The position numbers were made by a program, and so were the translations under genes. Of a DNA stretch of 64,000 bases, positions 27,320 to 36,841 are shown in pieces; the first letter of the stretch is position 1; each line of letters begins with the position of its first letter. This DNA is from Janibacter endophyticus. GTDB taxonomy: Bacteria; Actinomycetota; Actinomycetes; Actinomycetales; Dermatophilaceae. The stretch spans positions 2,776,930 to 2,840,929 of the forward strand of contig NZ_JAFEJG010000004.1 in NCBI RefSeq assembly GCF_016888335.1, given 5' to 3'. The notes beneath the pieces are model-generated. The model saw only the letters and a program-made list of their open reading frames with translations. It did not search any database and was not told the DNA's origin.

Positions 27320-28956
27320 CCCTTCGCCTTGGCGCGGCGTCGCGAGGTCGCCGGGACCTTCTCGCTGGGGCGCCGGACCGGCTCACCGTGGGCGACCGCC
27401 TGGGCGATGAGCCCACGGGCGTGGTCGGCGAGGTCCTCGACGAGGCGGACGGCGTCGGCCTCCGAGGCGACGACGTCGACCCGCAGGCCGAGCTCCTCGG
27501 CCGTCTTGGCCGTCGCCGGGCCGATGCACGCGACGACGGTGCTCGGGTGGGGCTTGCCGGCGATGCCGATGAGGTTGCGCACCGTCGAGGAGGACGTGAA
27601 GGCGACGGCGTCGAAGGCACCGGCCTTGATCGCGTCGCGCGTGGGCGCGGGCGGCGGCGAGGCGCGCACGGTGCGGTAGGCGGTGACGTCGTCGACCTCC
27701 CAGCCCATGCCCTGCAGGCCGGCGACGAGGGTCTCGGTCGCGATGTCGGCGCGCGGGAGGAGGACCCGGTTGATCGGGTCGAGCACGTCGTCGTAGGGCG
27801 GCCAGTCCTCGAGCAGCCCGGCGGCCGACTTCTCGCCGGAGGGGACGAGGTCCGGGGCGATCCCCCAGTCCTCGAGCGCGGCGGCGGTGGCGCCGCCGAC
27901 CGCGGCGACCTTGAGACCGGCGAAGGCACGCGCGTCGAGGCCGATGACCTCAAACTTCTCGCGGACGGCGCGGACGGCGTTGACCGAGGTGAAGCCAACC
28001 CACTCGTAGCGGCCCGTGACGAGCCCGCGGACGGCGCGCTCCATGGCCTGAGGGGTCCGCGGCGGCTCGACGGAGATCGTGGGGACGACCTTGCTCGTCG
28101 CACCGAAGTCGCCGAGCCGCTCCTCCATCGAGCCGGACTGCTGCTTGGTGCGGGGCACGAGGACCTGCCAGCCGAAGAGCGGCTTGGTCTCGAACCAGGA
28201 GAGCTCGTCGCGCAGCTCGACGGGCGGGCCGACCACGGCGAGCGCGGGCCGCTCGAGTCCCGCCGCGAGCGTCTCGACCTCTGCGAGCGTCCCCGCCACG
28301 GTGCGCTGCTGGCGGGTCGTCCCCCGCTCGGTGAGCGCGACGGGCGTGCTCTCGGGACGGCCGGCGTCACGCAGCGCGGCCAGCGCAGCGACGAGCCGCT
28401 CGGGCTGACCGAGCAGGACGACCGTGATGTCGTCGGCCACCGATCCGGTGAGGTCGGGGGTGCGGCCGCTCGTCACCGAGATGACGTGGACGCTGCTCGC
28501 GTTGCCGACGGTCAGGGGCACACCGGCGTAGGTCGGGACCGCGCTGACGCTGGAGACGCCGGGGACGATCTCGTAGGCGATGCCGGCCTTGACGAGGGCG
28601 CGGGCCTCCTCGGCGAGGCCGTTGAAGGTCCCGGGGTCGCCGTCCATGAGCCGCACGACGTGTCCGCCGCGGTGGGCCTTGGCAGTCTTGACGACGAGCT
28701 TGGCGCGGGAGGCGTGCGTCAGCTGCTGACCCGCCTCGCCGTGGCCCGCGTCGACGATCTCGACGCCTTCCGGCAGGTGCTCCGCGACGAGGTCGTCCCG
28801 GGCGGTGCTGTCGATGATCACCGCGTCGGCGCGGCCAAGGTGACGGACCGCGGCCAGGGTGAGCAGCGACGGGTCGCCGGGGCCGGCACCGACGAAGGTG
28901 ACGGTGGCGGGACCGCTGCGGTTCGGGTCGGTCTTGCGGCTTGCGCGGGGGCTCAC
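27316..28956 (-). CDS. hemD: Fused uroporphyrinogen-III C-methyltransferase / uroporphyrinogen-III synthase
   Basis: This 546-aa fusion is standard in actinobacteria. The N-terminal tetrapyrrole methylase domain (about 18-260) has [29 protein letters not shown] and [11 protein letters not shown]. The C-terminal HemD domain (about 270-525) has [12 protein letters not shown] and [10 protein letters not shown]. HemD cyclises hydroxymethylbilane to uroporphyrinogen III; the methylase half would send it toward siroheme or cobalamin if active. The C-terminus is basic. GTG 28956 overlaps hemC by 4 bases. Confidence 0.93.
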   Translation of the reverse strand: MSPRASRKTDPNRSGPATVTFVGAGPGDPSLLTLAAVRHLGRADAVIIDSTARDDLVAEHLPEGVEIVDAGHGEAGQQLTHASRAKLVVKTAKAHRGGHVVRLMDGDPGTFNGLAEEARALVKAGIAYEIVPGVSSVSAVPTYAGVPLTVGNASSVHVISVTSGRTPDLTGSVADDITVVLLGQPERLVAALAALRDAGRPESTPVALTERGTTRQQRTVAGTLAEVETLAAGLERPALAVVGPPVELRDELSWFETKPLFGWQVLVPRTKQQSGSMEERLGDFGATSKVVPTISVEPPRTPQAMERAVRGLVTGRYEWVGFTSVNAVRAVREKFEVIGLDARAFAGLKVAAVGGATAAALEDWGIAPDLVPSGEKSAAGLLEDWPPYDDVLDPINRVLLPRADIATETLVAGLQGMGWEVDDVTAYRTVRASPPPAPTRDAIKAGAFDAVAFTSSSTVRNLIGIAGKPHPSTVVACIGPATAKTAEELGLRVDVVASEADAVRLVEDLADHARGLIAQAVAHGEPVRRPSEKVPATSRRRAKAKG

Positions 28957-29912
28957 TGTGCACTCTCCGGGGAGCTCGTGGTGGGTGCTGCTGGGGGGGC
29001 TGGGCGAAGGGGAGCGATGTCCTCGGCGCCGTCGACGAGGAAGGTCTCGGCCAGCGCTCGGCCGACGGCCTCGGCGTCGGCGACCGGGCCGGTGAGGGAG
29101 CGGCGCAGCTCGACGGAACCGTCGAGGGCGCCGACGACGGCACGAAGGGAGACGACCGGGCCGTCGACGTCGTCGACGATCTCGGCGAGCGCGCCGACAG
29201 GTGCGGCGCAACCGGCCTCGAGGCGGGCCAGCAGGGCACGCTCTGCGGTCACGGCGGCCCGGGTGTCGGGGTCGTCGAGCCCGGCGAGGGCGGCGAGGGT
29301 CGAGGCGTCACCGGCGCGGCACTCCACCGCGAGGGCGCCCTGGCCGGGGGCGGGGAGCATCTGGAGGGGGTCGAGGACCTCGGTGATGACCTCGCGCTGC
29401 CCGAGCCGGGTCAGCCCGGCCGTCGCGAGGACGATCGCGTCGACCGTGTCGCCGACCATCGCCAGCCGGGTGCCGACGTTGCCGCGGATGTCGCGGAAGT
29501 CGAGCCCGAGCCCGAGGGCGGCGAGCTGGGCCCGGCGACGGGGCGACCCGGTGCCGACGACCGAGCCCGGAGGCAGCTCGCCGAGGGTCAGCCCGTCACG
29601 GGCGACGAGGCTGTCGCGCGGGTCCACCCGGGGCGGGATCGCGGCGATGGTCAGGCCCGGCTCGGCGGCGGTGGGGATGTCCTTGAGCGAGTGGACCGCG
29701 ATGTCGACGCGCTCGTCGCGCAAAGCCTCACGCAGGGCGGAGACGAAGACCCCGGTCCCGCCGAGCTGGCTGAGGGGCGCGGTCGTGACGTCGCCCTCGG
29801 TGGTGATCTCGACGATCTCGACGTCGTGCCCGGCGGCGCGCAGCGCGTCGGCGACGTGGCCGGTCTGCGTCGTCGCGAGGGCGCTGCGGCGGGTGCCGAT
29901 CCGCAGGGTCAT
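28953..29912 (-). CDS. hemC: Porphobilinogen deaminase (hydroxymethylbilane synthase)
   Basis: This 319-aa enzyme polymerises four porphobilinogens. It begins [16 protein letters not shown], carries HSLKDIPTA and [11 protein letters not shown], and has the dipyrromethane-cofactor Cys in [11 protein letters not shown]. The ATG starts one base after the hemA stop. It is the third gene of the rex-hemACD order known from Streptomyces. Confidence 0.96.
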   Translation of the reverse strand: MTLRIGTRRSALATTQTGHVADALRAAGHDVEIVEITTEGDVTTAPLSQLGGTGVFVSALREALRDERVDIAVHSLKDIPTAAEPGLTIAAIPPRVDPRDSLVARDGLTLGELPPGSVVGTGSPRRRAQLAALGLGLDFRDIRGNVGTRLAMVGDTVDAIVLATAGLTRLGQREVITEVLDPLQMLPAPGQGALAVECRAGDASTLAALAGLDDPDTRAAVTAERALLARLEAGCAAPVGALAEIVDDVDGPVVSLRAVVGALDGSVELRRSLTGPVADAEAVGRALAETFLVDGAEDIAPLRPAPPAAPTTSSPESAQ

Positions 29913-29913
29913 G

Positions 29914-31179
29914 TCAGGCACCTCCGGAGTGCAGGTCGAAGAGTGCCCGGATGGCGTCCTCGTACTCGGTGATCCGGCCGTCGACGGCCATCTCCTTGAC
30001 GCGCACCGTGGGGCGGTGGAGCAGCTTCTCGACGACGCGGTGGACCGCGAGGTGCACCTCGGCCCGCTGAGCCTCGGTGAGGTCGGGGGTGCGCTGGTCG
30101 AAGCGCTCGATCTCACGGGCGACGATCTCCGCGGCCGCGGCGCGCATGGCGGTGACGGTCGGGACGACGACCTGCGCCGCGCGGTCCCCGAGATGACGGG
30201 TCACGGCGTCGGCGACGACGGAGCGAGCCGCGCGGACCTCCGCCAGGTCCTCTCCCCCGCCGAGCGCGGAGCCGAGCTCGGCCAGACCCAGGCGGGTGAC
30301 CCCGCGCAGGCTGCCCACCTCGGCGGCGACGTCATGCGGCATCGCGAGGTCGATGTAGACCTGGGGGCGCCCGGCGCGCGCGACCTGCGCGGCGGCGACG
30401 GAGGGCAGGTCGACGACGATGCCCGTCGCGCCGGTGCACGAGAGGACGACGTCGGCCTCGGAGAGCGCCTCGCCGAGCTCCTCGATGGGCCGGCTGGTGG
30501 CCGCGAGCCGGTCCGCCAGCGCGCGAGCGCGATCCTCGGTCCGGCTGACCACGGTGACCGTGGCGCCGAGCCGATGGGCCGTGGTCGCGCTCAGCGCGCT
30601 CATGGCGCCGGCACCGACGACGAGGACCGTGAGCTCATCGAGCGGGCCGAGCTCGGCGACCGCCTGGGCCAGGCCGACCTCGACGAGAGATCGCGAGACA
30701 CGGTCGAGACCGGTCTCCGTGCGGACCTGCTTGCCGGTGCGCAGGGCCTGCTGGAGCAGCGAGTTGAGCCCGGAGCCGACGGCGCCGGTGGACTGCCCGG
30801 TCGAGAGCGAGTCGCGCAGCTGCCCGAGGATCTGCGCCTCGCCGATGGCCATCGAGTCCAGGCCCGCGGCGACGTTGAAGACGTGCGCGATGGCCGCCTC
30901 GCCGTACTGCAGCTCGAGGTGGTCGACGAGGTCGTCCGCGGCGACGCCGGTGACGCTCGTCAGTGCGGCCGTGAGGTCGGCGACGGCTCCGTGGAAGGCG
31001 GAGACCTCCGCGTAGACCTCGATCCGGTTGCACGTCGAGATGACGACGACCTCGGCGATGTCCGGGCTCTCCAGCGCCGCCGTCGACAGCGCGGTCTGGC
31101 TCTCCACCGACAGGGCGACCCGCTCGAGGATCTCGATCGGGGTGCGGTGGTGGTTGAGGCCGAGGACGAGGGTGCTCAC
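29914..31179 (-). CDS. hemA: Glutamyl-tRNA reductase
   Basis: This 421-aa NADPH-dependent enzyme reduces glutamyl-tRNA to glutamate-1-semialdehyde, the committed step of heme synthesis. The catalytic Cys lies in [14 protein letters not shown] (about residue 50). The cofactor fold begins [14 protein letters not shown], and a C-terminal dimerisation helix follows. GTG 31179 overlaps the rex stop by 4 bases (GTGA), so synthesis is coupled to Rex. Confidence 0.96.
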   Translation of the reverse strand: MSTLVLGLNHHRTPIEILERVALSVESQTALSTAALESPDIAEVVVISTCNRIEVYAEVSAFHGAVADLTAALTSVTGVAADDLVDHLELQYGEAAIAHVFNVAAGLDSMAIGEAQILGQLRDSLSTGQSTGAVGSGLNSLLQQALRTGKQVRTETGLDRVSRSLVEVGLAQAVAELGPLDELTVLVVGAGAMSALSATTAHRLGATVTVVSRTEDRARALADRLAATSRPIEELGEALSEADVVLSCTGATGIVVDLPSVAAAQVARAGRPQVYIDLAMPHDVAAEVGSLRGVTRLGLAELGSALGGGEDLAEVRAARSVVADAVTRHLGDRAAQVVVPTVTAMRAAAAEIVAREIERFDQRTPDLTEAQRAEVHLAVHRVVEKLLHRPTVRVKEMAVDGRITEYEDAIRALFDLHSGGA

Positions 31180-31853
31180 GGCGCCACCTCGAGACGCAGC
31201 TCGTCGGGCAGGGCCCGGCGCTGCTCGTGGTAGGCGAGGATCTGCAGCTCGGTCGCGAGGTCGACCTTGCGGACCTGGACGCCCGCGGGCACGGTGATCA
31301 CCCCTGGCGCGAAGTTGAGGATCGAGGTGAAGCCGGCCGCGACGAGCCGGTCGGCGACGTCCTGCGCCGACGCCGTGGGGGTCGCGATGACCCCGATGGC
31401 GGCCCGCCCCCCTTCGGTCAGGGTGGGGAGCACCTCCATCGGCTGGACGACGAGGTTGCCGACGCGCTGACCGACGACCGCGTCGTCCTGGTCGAGGAGG
31501 GCGACGACCGTGAAGCCCTGCGGGGCGAATCCCCCGTACGAGGCGAGCGCGCGACCGAGGTTGCCCATGCCGACGATGGCCACGGGCCAGTCCTGCGTGA
31601 GTCCCAGCGCGCGGGAGATCTGGTAGCGCAGGTGGCCGACGTCGTAGCCGACCCCCCGGACGCCGTACGAACCGAGGTGGCTGAGATCCTTGCGCAGCTT
31701 GGCGCTGCTCACGCCCGAGCGGGTGGCGAGCTCCTCGGAGGAGACGGAGCCGATGCCCTGGGCCACGAAGCCGTCGAGCGACCGGAGATAGCCGGGCAGG
31801 CGAGCCACGGTCGCGTCAGGGATCCCCCGCTTGGCGGCGCTGTCGACGGACAC
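31176..31853 (-). CDS. rex: Redox-sensing transcriptional repressor Rex
   Basis: This 225-aa protein has an N-terminal winged helix (about 10-80, VSSEELATRSGVSSAKLRKDLS then GSYGVRGVGYD) and a Rossmann NAD(H)-binding domain (GMGNLGRALASY). Rex binds its operator when NADH is low and releases it when NADH rises. GTG 31853 has GAGGAG about 10 bases upstream. A near-consensus Rex operator overlaps its own -35 box, so rex and the downstream hem genes are probably autoregulated, as shown in Streptomyces coelicolor. Confidence 0.95.
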   Translation of the reverse strand: MSVDSAAKRGIPDATVARLPGYLRSLDGFVAQGIGSVSSEELATRSGVSSAKLRKDLSHLGSYGVRGVGYDVGHLRYQISRALGLTQDWPVAIVGMGNLGRALASYGGFAPQGFTVVALLDQDDAVVGQRVGNLVVQPMEVLPTLTEGGRAAIGVIATPTASAQDVADRLVAAGFTSILNFAPGVITVPAGVQVRKVDLATELQILAYHEQRRALPDELRLEVAP

Positions 31854-31915
31854 TGGCGGCTGAAGCTCCTCTCAGGACCACCGACGCTCACCCGCGTCGG
31901 ACGGCTCGGGTCCCG

Positions 31916-31944
31916 AGGTTAGCCGCTTGTGAACATTTGCACAA
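31916..31944 (-). promoter_or_regulatory. rex-hem operon promoter with overlapping Rex operator (ROP)
   Basis: The operator is at 31927-31944: TTGTGAACATTTGCACAA, one base away from the palindromic consensus TTGTGAA-N4-TTCACAA. On the minus strand a -35 box TTGTGC (31939-31944) and a -10 box TAACCT (31916-31921) are 17 bp apart. Rex bound here would block RNA polymerase. The operator also lies 2 bp beyond the end of the upstream glutaredoxin-like gene. Confidence 0.85.
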
Positions 31945-31946
31945 AG

Positions 31947-32198
31947 TCATGAGAGGGCGGCGCGGAGCCGTCCCTCGTCGACCCGCCAGTAGTCGTGCTG
32001 GGCCCCGTCCACGAAGGTCACCGGGATCTCGTCGGCGTAGCGCGCCAGCAGGTCGGGGTGCTCGTCGATGTCGACGACCTCGACATCGGCCCCCGTCTCC
32101 GCCGCCACGCGGCGGACGATCTCGAGCGCGACGTCGCACAGGTGGCAGCCCTGCCGCCCGACGACGCTCACCCGGGCGGAGGACTCCCAGCCGGCCAT
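31947..32198 (-). CDS. Glutaredoxin-like (DUF836-type) thiol protein
   Basis: This 83-aa thioredoxin-fold protein has a CHLC active-site motif (GRQGCHLCDVALEIV, about residues 17-20), the cis-Pro segment EIPVTFVDG and a final WRVDE. It corresponds to the small glutaredoxin-like gene upstream of hemA in mycobacteria (Rv0508). Its substrate is unknown. The ATG overlaps the upstream acyltransferase stop by one base, so it belongs to the epimerase-acyltransferase operon. Confidence 0.88.
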   Translation of the reverse strand: MAGWESSARVSVVGRQGCHLCDVALEIVRRVAAETGADVEVVDIDEHPDLLARYADEIPVTFVDGAQHDYWRVDEGRLRAALS

Positions 32199-33736
32199 CA
32201 GAAGAAGACCGAACGGCGCGTCATGAGCACCGAGTAGAGCGTCTGCTGGATCGTCTCGCGCACCTGGTCGGTGAGGTCGAAGACGAGCGCCGGGTCGTCC
32301 GCCGTGGACGGACCGAGGCTCGCGGTGTCCACCGCCGGGCTGAACTCGATGATCCACTTGCTCGGCAGCGGGATGAGCCCGAGCGGGCCGAGGAGCGGGA
32401 AGGTCGGCGTGACCGGCGCGTACGGCGCCCCGATGAGCCGGGCCACCGCCTTCATGTTGCCGATCATCGGGTAGACCTCCTCGGCACCCACGACGGAGCA
32501 CGGGATGATCGGCACCTCGCTACGGATCGCCGCGGAGACGAAGCCGCCGCGCCCGAAGCGCTGCAGCTTGTAGCGCTCACGGAAGGGCTTGCCGACCCCT
32601 TTGAAGCCCTCGGGCCAGACGCCGACGAGCTCGCCGGAGGTCATGAGCCGCTCCGCGTCCGGGTTCGTCGCGAGCGTCGCGCCCGTCTTGCGGGCGTAGT
32701 CGCCGACAACCGGCATCTGGAAGACGAGGTCGGCACCGAGCATGCGCAGGAAGCGCTTCTGCGGGTGCGAGTCGTAGATCGCCAGCTGGGTAATCACCGA
32801 GTCCAGCGCGATCGTCCCCGAGTGGTTGGAGACGATGAGTGCGCCACCCTCGGCCGGGATGTTCTCGATCCCGCGGACCTCGACCCGGAACCACCTGTCC
32901 TTGAGCAGCCGGAAGAGCGGGAAGGCCGTGTGGATCGTGAAGTCCTCGTCGAAGCCGAAGTCGTCGACGGTGTAGTCCCCCTGGACCCGGCGCCGCAGGA
33001 AGGCCAGGACGTCCCCGAGCCGCTGCTCCCACTCCTCCCCGGCGGCGCTGCTCAGGGCGCTGCCGACGGTGCGTGAGGCCACCTGGCCCGCGGAGAGCGC
33101 CACCGACATCAGCTCGGCGAAGCCCGGGGCGAGTGCCGTGCCGGAGCTCGGGGTCCCCTCGGCGGGACGGGCCACCTCCGGGACGGGCGAAGGGGTGGGG
33201 GCCGGGGTGGGCCGCGACGAGCGCGCCTTGGCCGCGACCCGGGATCGCGACGGGCGACGGCGCGGGGCCGCTCCCCCGTCACCCTGGACGACCCTGAGAT
33301 CGGGCTTGCCCGAGGCCGTGACCTTGCGGGCCGCCCGGCTGGAGGAGGTCTTGCGGGTCGCCGTCGTCGCGGCTCCCGTGCCGGCGGGCTTCGCGCCGGC
33401 CTTGCGGGTCCGGGCCGCGGGGGCGCGGCGGGCCGGCGCCGCGAGGTCGCTGCCGTCGAGGAGCGGGGTGGAGCGGCGGCGGGCCCGCTCGCCCCCGGCT
33501 CGCTCCGCCGCGGCCGCGACCGTGGAGCGGCGGGCGGGCGCCTTCTTGGCGCTCGAGCTCTTCGCGGGCGTCTTCTGCGCGGGAGCCTTGGCGGCCGGCG
33601 CCTTCTGCGCGGGCGCCTTGGCGGCCGGCGCCTTCTTCGCGGCGGCCTTCGGCGGCGGGGCCTTGGTGGCCGGCGCCTTCCTCGCGGTGGTCCGCTTCGC
33701 CGCGCTCTTCGTGGCCGCGGTCTTGGTGGTCGCCAT
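32198..33736 (-). CDS. Lysophospholipid acyltransferase family protein with histone H1-like N-terminus
   Basis: This 512-aa protein has two parts. Residues 1-70 are Lys/Ala/Pro repeats (KAPAAKAPAQ units), like histone H1 tails, followed by a basic disordered region to about 200. The C-terminal PlsC-like domain (about 265-500) has VSNHSGTIALDS and VWPEGFKG in place of NHx4D and FPEGTRS, with wider His-Asp spacing than the classic motif. It resembles the acyltransferase next to galE2 in M. tuberculosis (Rv0502), but that the basic tail is lineage-specific is an inference. The tail may bind DNA, polyphosphate or acidic lipid. It overlaps both neighbours by one base. Confidence 0.85.
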   Translation of the reverse strand: MATTKTAATKSAAKRTTARKAPATKAPPPKAAAKKAPAAKAPAQKAPAAKAPAQKTPAKSSSAKKAPARRSTVAAAAERAGGERARRRSTPLLDGSDLAAPARRAPAARTRKAGAKPAGTGAATTATRKTSSSRAARKVTASGKPDLRVVQGDGGAAPRRRPSRSRVAAKARSSRPTPAPTPSPVPEVARPAEGTPSSGTALAPGFAELMSVALSAGQVASRTVGSALSSAAGEEWEQRLGDVLAFLRRRVQGDYTVDDFGFDEDFTIHTAFPLFRLLKDRWFRVEVRGIENIPAEGGALIVSNHSGTIALDSVITQLAIYDSHPQKRFLRMLGADLVFQMPVVGDYARKTGATLATNPDAERLMTSGELVGVWPEGFKGVGKPFRERYKLQRFGRGGFVSAAIRSEVPIIPCSVVGAEEVYPMIGNMKAVARLIGAPYAPVTPTFPLLGPLGLIPLPSKWIIEFSPAVDTASLGPSTADDPALVFDLTDQVRETIQQTLYSVLMTRRSVFF

Positions 33737-34785
33737 CAGTCCTTCTTCCCAGTGATGTCCATCGCGGAGATCGCGCGCTCGGCCACCTCGGTCGCCATCC
33801 AGCTCGGTCGCACGGCGGTGCCGAGGAAGAACCGCCGGTGGGTGAGCGTGGCGGCGAAGGACTCGAAGGCGGTCCGGGTCGTGTACCGCGGCTCGAAGCC
33901 CATCTCCTCGCGCATCCGCGTCGTGTCGAGCCCTCGGCCGAAGGTCAGCAGGTCGAGCTGGTCGGGCCCGGTGTCGATCATGCCGACCCGCTGCAGCATC
34001 CCCGAGACGAGCCCCGCGCCCGGCTTCGGCACGCTGATGAAGGGGCGCCCGGCGATGTTCGCTGCCTGGCTCGCGGTGATGATGCCGTCGCCGGCGATGT
34101 TGACCGTCCCCACGTCGGGGCCCGTGACGGCCAGGGTGAGGGCGTCCGCGACGTCGTCCTCGTGGACGAACTGGAGTCGGGCGTCGTAGCCGAGGGGCAG
34201 GGGGACGGCCGGGAGCGAGAAGAGGTCGGTCATCGCGGTGCGCACGCGCGGACCGATGACGTTGGCGAAGCGGAGCATCGTGATGCCGACGTCAGGACGG
34301 CGACGGGCAAAGCCCCGGACGTACCCCTCGACCTCGACGGAGTCGCGGCCCCAGCCCCCGCCAGGCAGCCGGCGGGCCGAGTACTCCTCCTTGAACATCG
34401 CGGGATCCTTGGGGCTCGACCCGTAGACGGCGGCGGTCGACTTCACGACGAGGCGCTCGAGGCTCTCCGCCTTCTGGCACGCAGCGAGGAGCTGCATGGT
34501 GCCGATGACGTTGATCTCCTTCTGGGAGGCCCGCCCGCCGCTCGCGGCCGGCGTCGCGATGACCGACATGTGGACGACGGTGTCGACCTCGTTGTCCGTG
34601 AGGATGCGGGTGATGAGCGGGCTGCGGATGTCGGCGCGGACGAACTCGGCACGGCCGATGCCGTGCCGCGGCGGGACGACGTCGACGCCGATGATCCGCT
34701 CGACCGACTCCTCGCGGCTCAGCCGCCGGGCGCAGGCGCCACCGAGATGCCGGGAGACCCCGGTGATGAGGACGGTGCGCGCCAT
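33736..34785 (-). CDS. NAD-dependent epimerase/dehydratase (extended SDR)
   Basis: This 349-aa protein has an N-terminal Rossmann motif (VLITGVSRHLGGACARRL), VDTVVHMSVIATPA and a substrate-side STAAVYGSSPKDPAMF region. The usual YxxxK pair is not obvious, as in the Rv0501 (galE2) group that shares this gene order. The substrate is unknown. ATG 34785 has AAGGAGG about 8 bases upstream. It starts the epimerase-acyltransferase-glutaredoxin operon. Confidence 0.85.
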   Translation of the reverse strand: MARTVLITGVSRHLGGACARRLSREESVERIIGVDVVPPRHGIGRAEFVRADIRSPLITRILTDNEVDTVVHMSVIATPAASGGRASQKEINVIGTMQLLAACQKAESLERLVVKSTAAVYGSSPKDPAMFKEEYSARRLPGGGWGRDSVEVEGYVRGFARRRPDVGITMLRFANVIGPRVRTAMTDLFSLPAVPLPLGYDARLQFVHEDDVADALTLAVTGPDVGTVNIAGDGIITASQAANIAGRPFISVPKPGAGLVSGMLQRVGMIDTGPDQLDLLTFGRGLDTTRMREEMGFEPRYTTRTAFESFAATLTHRRFFLGTAVRPSWMATEVAERAISAMDITGKKD

Positions 34786-34926
34786 CCCGCCCCTCCTTCG
34801 CGTCTGAGAGCAGTGCGACGACCGGTCGGTCACCGCACGACTGAGAGCCTAACGAGCCCCCGGGCCGCACGGGCCGAAGGACCCCTGACGGGAGCGTGAT
34901 ACCTCCCACCCCACGCGAGGGGACGG

Positions 34927-34960
34927 CGAAGGGGCCCCGGCATCGCCGGGGCCCCCTCGC
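34927..34960 (-). terminator. Hairpin ending the bS22 gene
   Basis: Eleven-bp inverted repeat ggggccccggc/gccggggcccc (34931-34941, 34945-34955) with a 3-base loop, starting just after the stop. It is flanked by CGAAGGGG on one side and a decayed partner, ccccctcg, on the other. Confidence 0.8.
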
Positions 34961-34966
34961 AGCCGC

Positions 34967-35065
34967 TCACTTCTTGTTGCGGCGCTGGTGACGCGTCTTG
35001 CGCAGCAGCTTGCGGTGCTTCTTCTTGGCCATCCGCTTGCGGCGCTTCTTGATGACAGAACCCAT
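34967..35065 (-). CDS. Small ribosomal protein bS22 / AURKAIP1-COX24 domain protein
   Basis: This 32-aa, extremely basic protein begins MGSVIKKRRKRMAKKKHRK and ends HQRRNKK. It matches the actinobacterial protein (Rv0500B type) that structural work placed in the mycobacterial small subunit as bS22. It is invariably found next to an excisionase-type HTH gene and galE-like/acyltransferase genes, as here. It is easily missed because of its size. Confidence 0.92.
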   Translation of the reverse strand: MGSVIKKRRKRMAKKKHRKLLRKTRHQRRNKK

Positions 35066-35219
35066 GCATCGTCCTTCGTGGTCGTCGATCACCCGTGAGG
35101 CGATCGTGGTCTCGTCGGCGATCGGCAGCCGTCCTGACGTCGTGCAGGGCTCCACCGGTTGTCGTCAGAGTCAGTGGGCCAGCCTATCCGGCCACGGACC
35201 GGCACCCAAACCGGGAGGG

Positions 35220-35417
35220 TCAGGCGGTCTCGACGAAGGACGAGTCGAGGTACGCGTTCACCGCGTCCTGTGGCACCCGGAAGGAGCGGCCGACCCGGAC
35301 CGCGGGCAGCTCGCCGTTGTGCACCATGCGGTACACGGTCATCTTCGACACCCGCATGATCGAGGCAACCTCGGCGACGGTGAGGAACCGGACCTCACTC
35401 AGTCGGTCGTCGGACAT
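35220..35417 (-). CDS. Excisionase-type helix-turn-helix DNA-binding protein
   Basis: This 65-aa protein is one MerR/excisionase-like winged HTH: FLTVAEVASIMRVSKMTVYRMVHNG, then ELPAVRVGRSFRVPQDAV. It matches the conserved actinobacterial protein located between proC and bS22 (Rv0500A in M. tuberculosis), not a phage excisionase. ATG 35417 has GAGG 6 bases upstream. Its regulon is unknown. Confidence 0.9.
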   Translation of the reverse strand: MSDDRLSEVRFLTVAEVASIMRVSKMTVYRMVHNGELPAVRVGRSFRVPQDAVNAYLDSSFVETA

Positions 35418-35523
35418 GTCCACCTCGATCTTCTCGCCGGTCGCATCGTTGGCGCACGTCACCAACGGACGTCTACGTCCCGTGCTGGGGTAACCATAGG
35501 GGCAGATGTGACTCCTGGGAAGT

Positions 35524-35555
35524 GGCTGGGAGGAAATTCCTCGAGGAGTCCAGCC
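35524..35555 (-). terminator. Imperfect hairpin downstream of acuC
   Basis: Outer arms ggctgg (35524-35529) and ccagcc (35550-35555) enclose an inner repeat gaggaa-a-ttcctc. It begins 30 bp after the acuC stop on the minus strand. Confidence 0.45.
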
Positions 35556-35584
35556 GACACGCCGCGAACCGCCGACAAAGCCCC

Positions 35585-36775
35585 TCAATCGAACCAGATG
35601 TCGAGCCCGTGGTGCGGGAAGACCGCCTCCCGCGTCGCCATGATCGCCCGGTCCACGTCGCTGTGCGGGTTGTAGCCCATCGACCACGGCTGGACCCAGA
35701 TCGGCAGCTCCTTGGCCGGCAGGTCCCCCATGGTCGACGGAGGCTCGGCCCCGGCGACGCTGCGGACGTGCTCCGCGTACTCCACGGGCACCTCGGTGTC
35801 GGCGGCCAGCGGGGCGTGCGCCGCGATCGCCGTGAGATGGGTCCAGGAGCGCGGGACCACCCCGACGAGGTCGTAGCCCCCTCCCCCGAGGGCTACCCAG
35901 CGACCGTCGCACAGCTCGTGCGCGAGCCGGTGCATGGACACCATGGCGTGCCGTTGCGCGTCGACGGAGAGGGCCATGTTGGCCAGGGGGTCGCTGGCGT
36001 GGGTGTCGCACCCGTGCTGGGTGATGAGGATCTGCGGCTGGAAGGCACGGACGACAGGGAGGATCGCCGACGAGATCGCCCGCAGCCAGGGCGAGTCGGC
36101 GACGCCGGGAGGCAGCGCGACGTTGACGGCGGTCCCCGGGGCCGACGGCCCGCCGGTGTCTCCCGGCCAGCCGGTGCCGGGGAAGAGGGTGCGGCCCGAC
36201 TCGTGCAGCGAGCAGGTGAGCACCCGCGGGTCGTCGTAGAAGATCTCCTGCACGCCGTCGCCGTGGTGGACGTCGACGTCGATGTAGCCGACCCGCTCCA
36301 CCCCCTGGTCCAGGAGCCACTGGATGCCCACGGCGATGTCGTTGTAGACGCAGAAGCCGGAGGCCCGGTCCGCCATGGCGTGGTGCATGCCCCCGGTGAA
36401 GTTCACCCCGTGCTCGGCCTCGCCCTGCCACACCCGCTGGGTCACCGCGAGGGTCCCGGCCACGATCCGGGCGCTCGCCTCGTGCATGCCCGCGAAGGCG
36501 GGGACATCGTCGGTACCGATGCCGAAGGAGGTGTCGGCGAGCGTCGGGTCGGCGCTGACCGCCTTGACGCGGTCGATGAACTCGGGGGTGTGCACCGTCC
36601 CGAGCACGTCGTCGCCGGCGACCTCGGGGTCGACGATCTCGACGGCCTCGAGCACGCCCAGGGCACGCGCCAGCCGCGCGGTGAGGTCGATCCGGAGCGG
36701 GCCCATCGGGTGCCCGGCCCCGAAGTCGTACCTCGTGAAGTCCTGCCCCCACACCACGCACGCCTGTGTGCTCAT
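35585..36775 (-). CDS. acuC: Acetoin utilization protein AcuC-like deacetylase
   Basis: This 396-aa class I HDAC-like, zinc-dependent deacetylase shows GGMHHAMADRASGFCVYND (catalytic His pair), DVDVHHGDGVQEIFY (metal ligands) and GCDTHASDPLANM. In Bacillus AcuC deacetylates acetyl-CoA synthetase; the substrate here is unproven. ATG 36775 follows a TAGCGT -10 box by 7 bases. It is divergent from the TrkA-like gene. Confidence 0.92.
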   Translation of the reverse strand: MSTQACVVWGQDFTRYDFGAGHPMGPLRIDLTARLARALGVLEAVEIVDPEVAGDDVLGTVHTPEFIDRVKAVSADPTLADTSFGIGTDDVPAFAGMHEASARIVAGTLAVTQRVWQGEAEHGVNFTGGMHHAMADRASGFCVYNDIAVGIQWLLDQGVERVGYIDVDVHHGDGVQEIFYDDPRVLTCSLHESGRTLFPGTGWPGDTGGPSAPGTAVNVALPPGVADSPWLRAISSAILPVVRAFQPQILITQHGCDTHASDPLANMALSVDAQRHAMVSMHRLAHELCDGRWVALGGGGYDLVGVVPRSWTHLTAIAAHAPLAADTEVPVEYAEHVRSVAGAEPPSTMGDLPAKELPIWVQPWSMGYNPHSDVDRAIMATREAVFPHHGLDIWFD

Positions 36776-36782
36776 GCTCTGC

Positions 36783-36788
36783 ACGCTA
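36783..36788 (-). promoter_or_regulatory. -10 box for leaderless acuC transcript
   Basis: Minus-strand TAGCGT ends 7 bases before the acuC ATG. Confidence 0.5.
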
Positions 36789-36841
36789 CTCGCACTACTC
36801 TCGGCGGGAACAAGTGACCCGGAGAGTGGGAGATACACGAC

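Noticed and set aside
27388-31233. Very long open frame on the plus strand across the heme operon, and similar ones at 21581-24388, 4887-6803 and 1133-3934
   Set aside because: They run antisense to genes with clear family motifs, encode repetitive Asp/Arg/Gly/Val-rich sequence with no domain, and are expected when third codon positions are nearly all G/C.
33540-33736. Tandem DNA repeats read as a possible CRISPR or satellite array
   Set aside because: The repeats are imperfect, in frame, and encode the Lys/Ala/Pro tail of the acyltransferase. There are no constant-length spacers.
35220-35417. HTH protein as a phage excisionase marking an integrated element
   Set aside because: The protein and its neighbours (proC, bS22, epimerase, acyltransferase) match a conserved chromosomal block of actinobacteria (Rv0500-Rv0502). 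No integrase or repeats are nearby.
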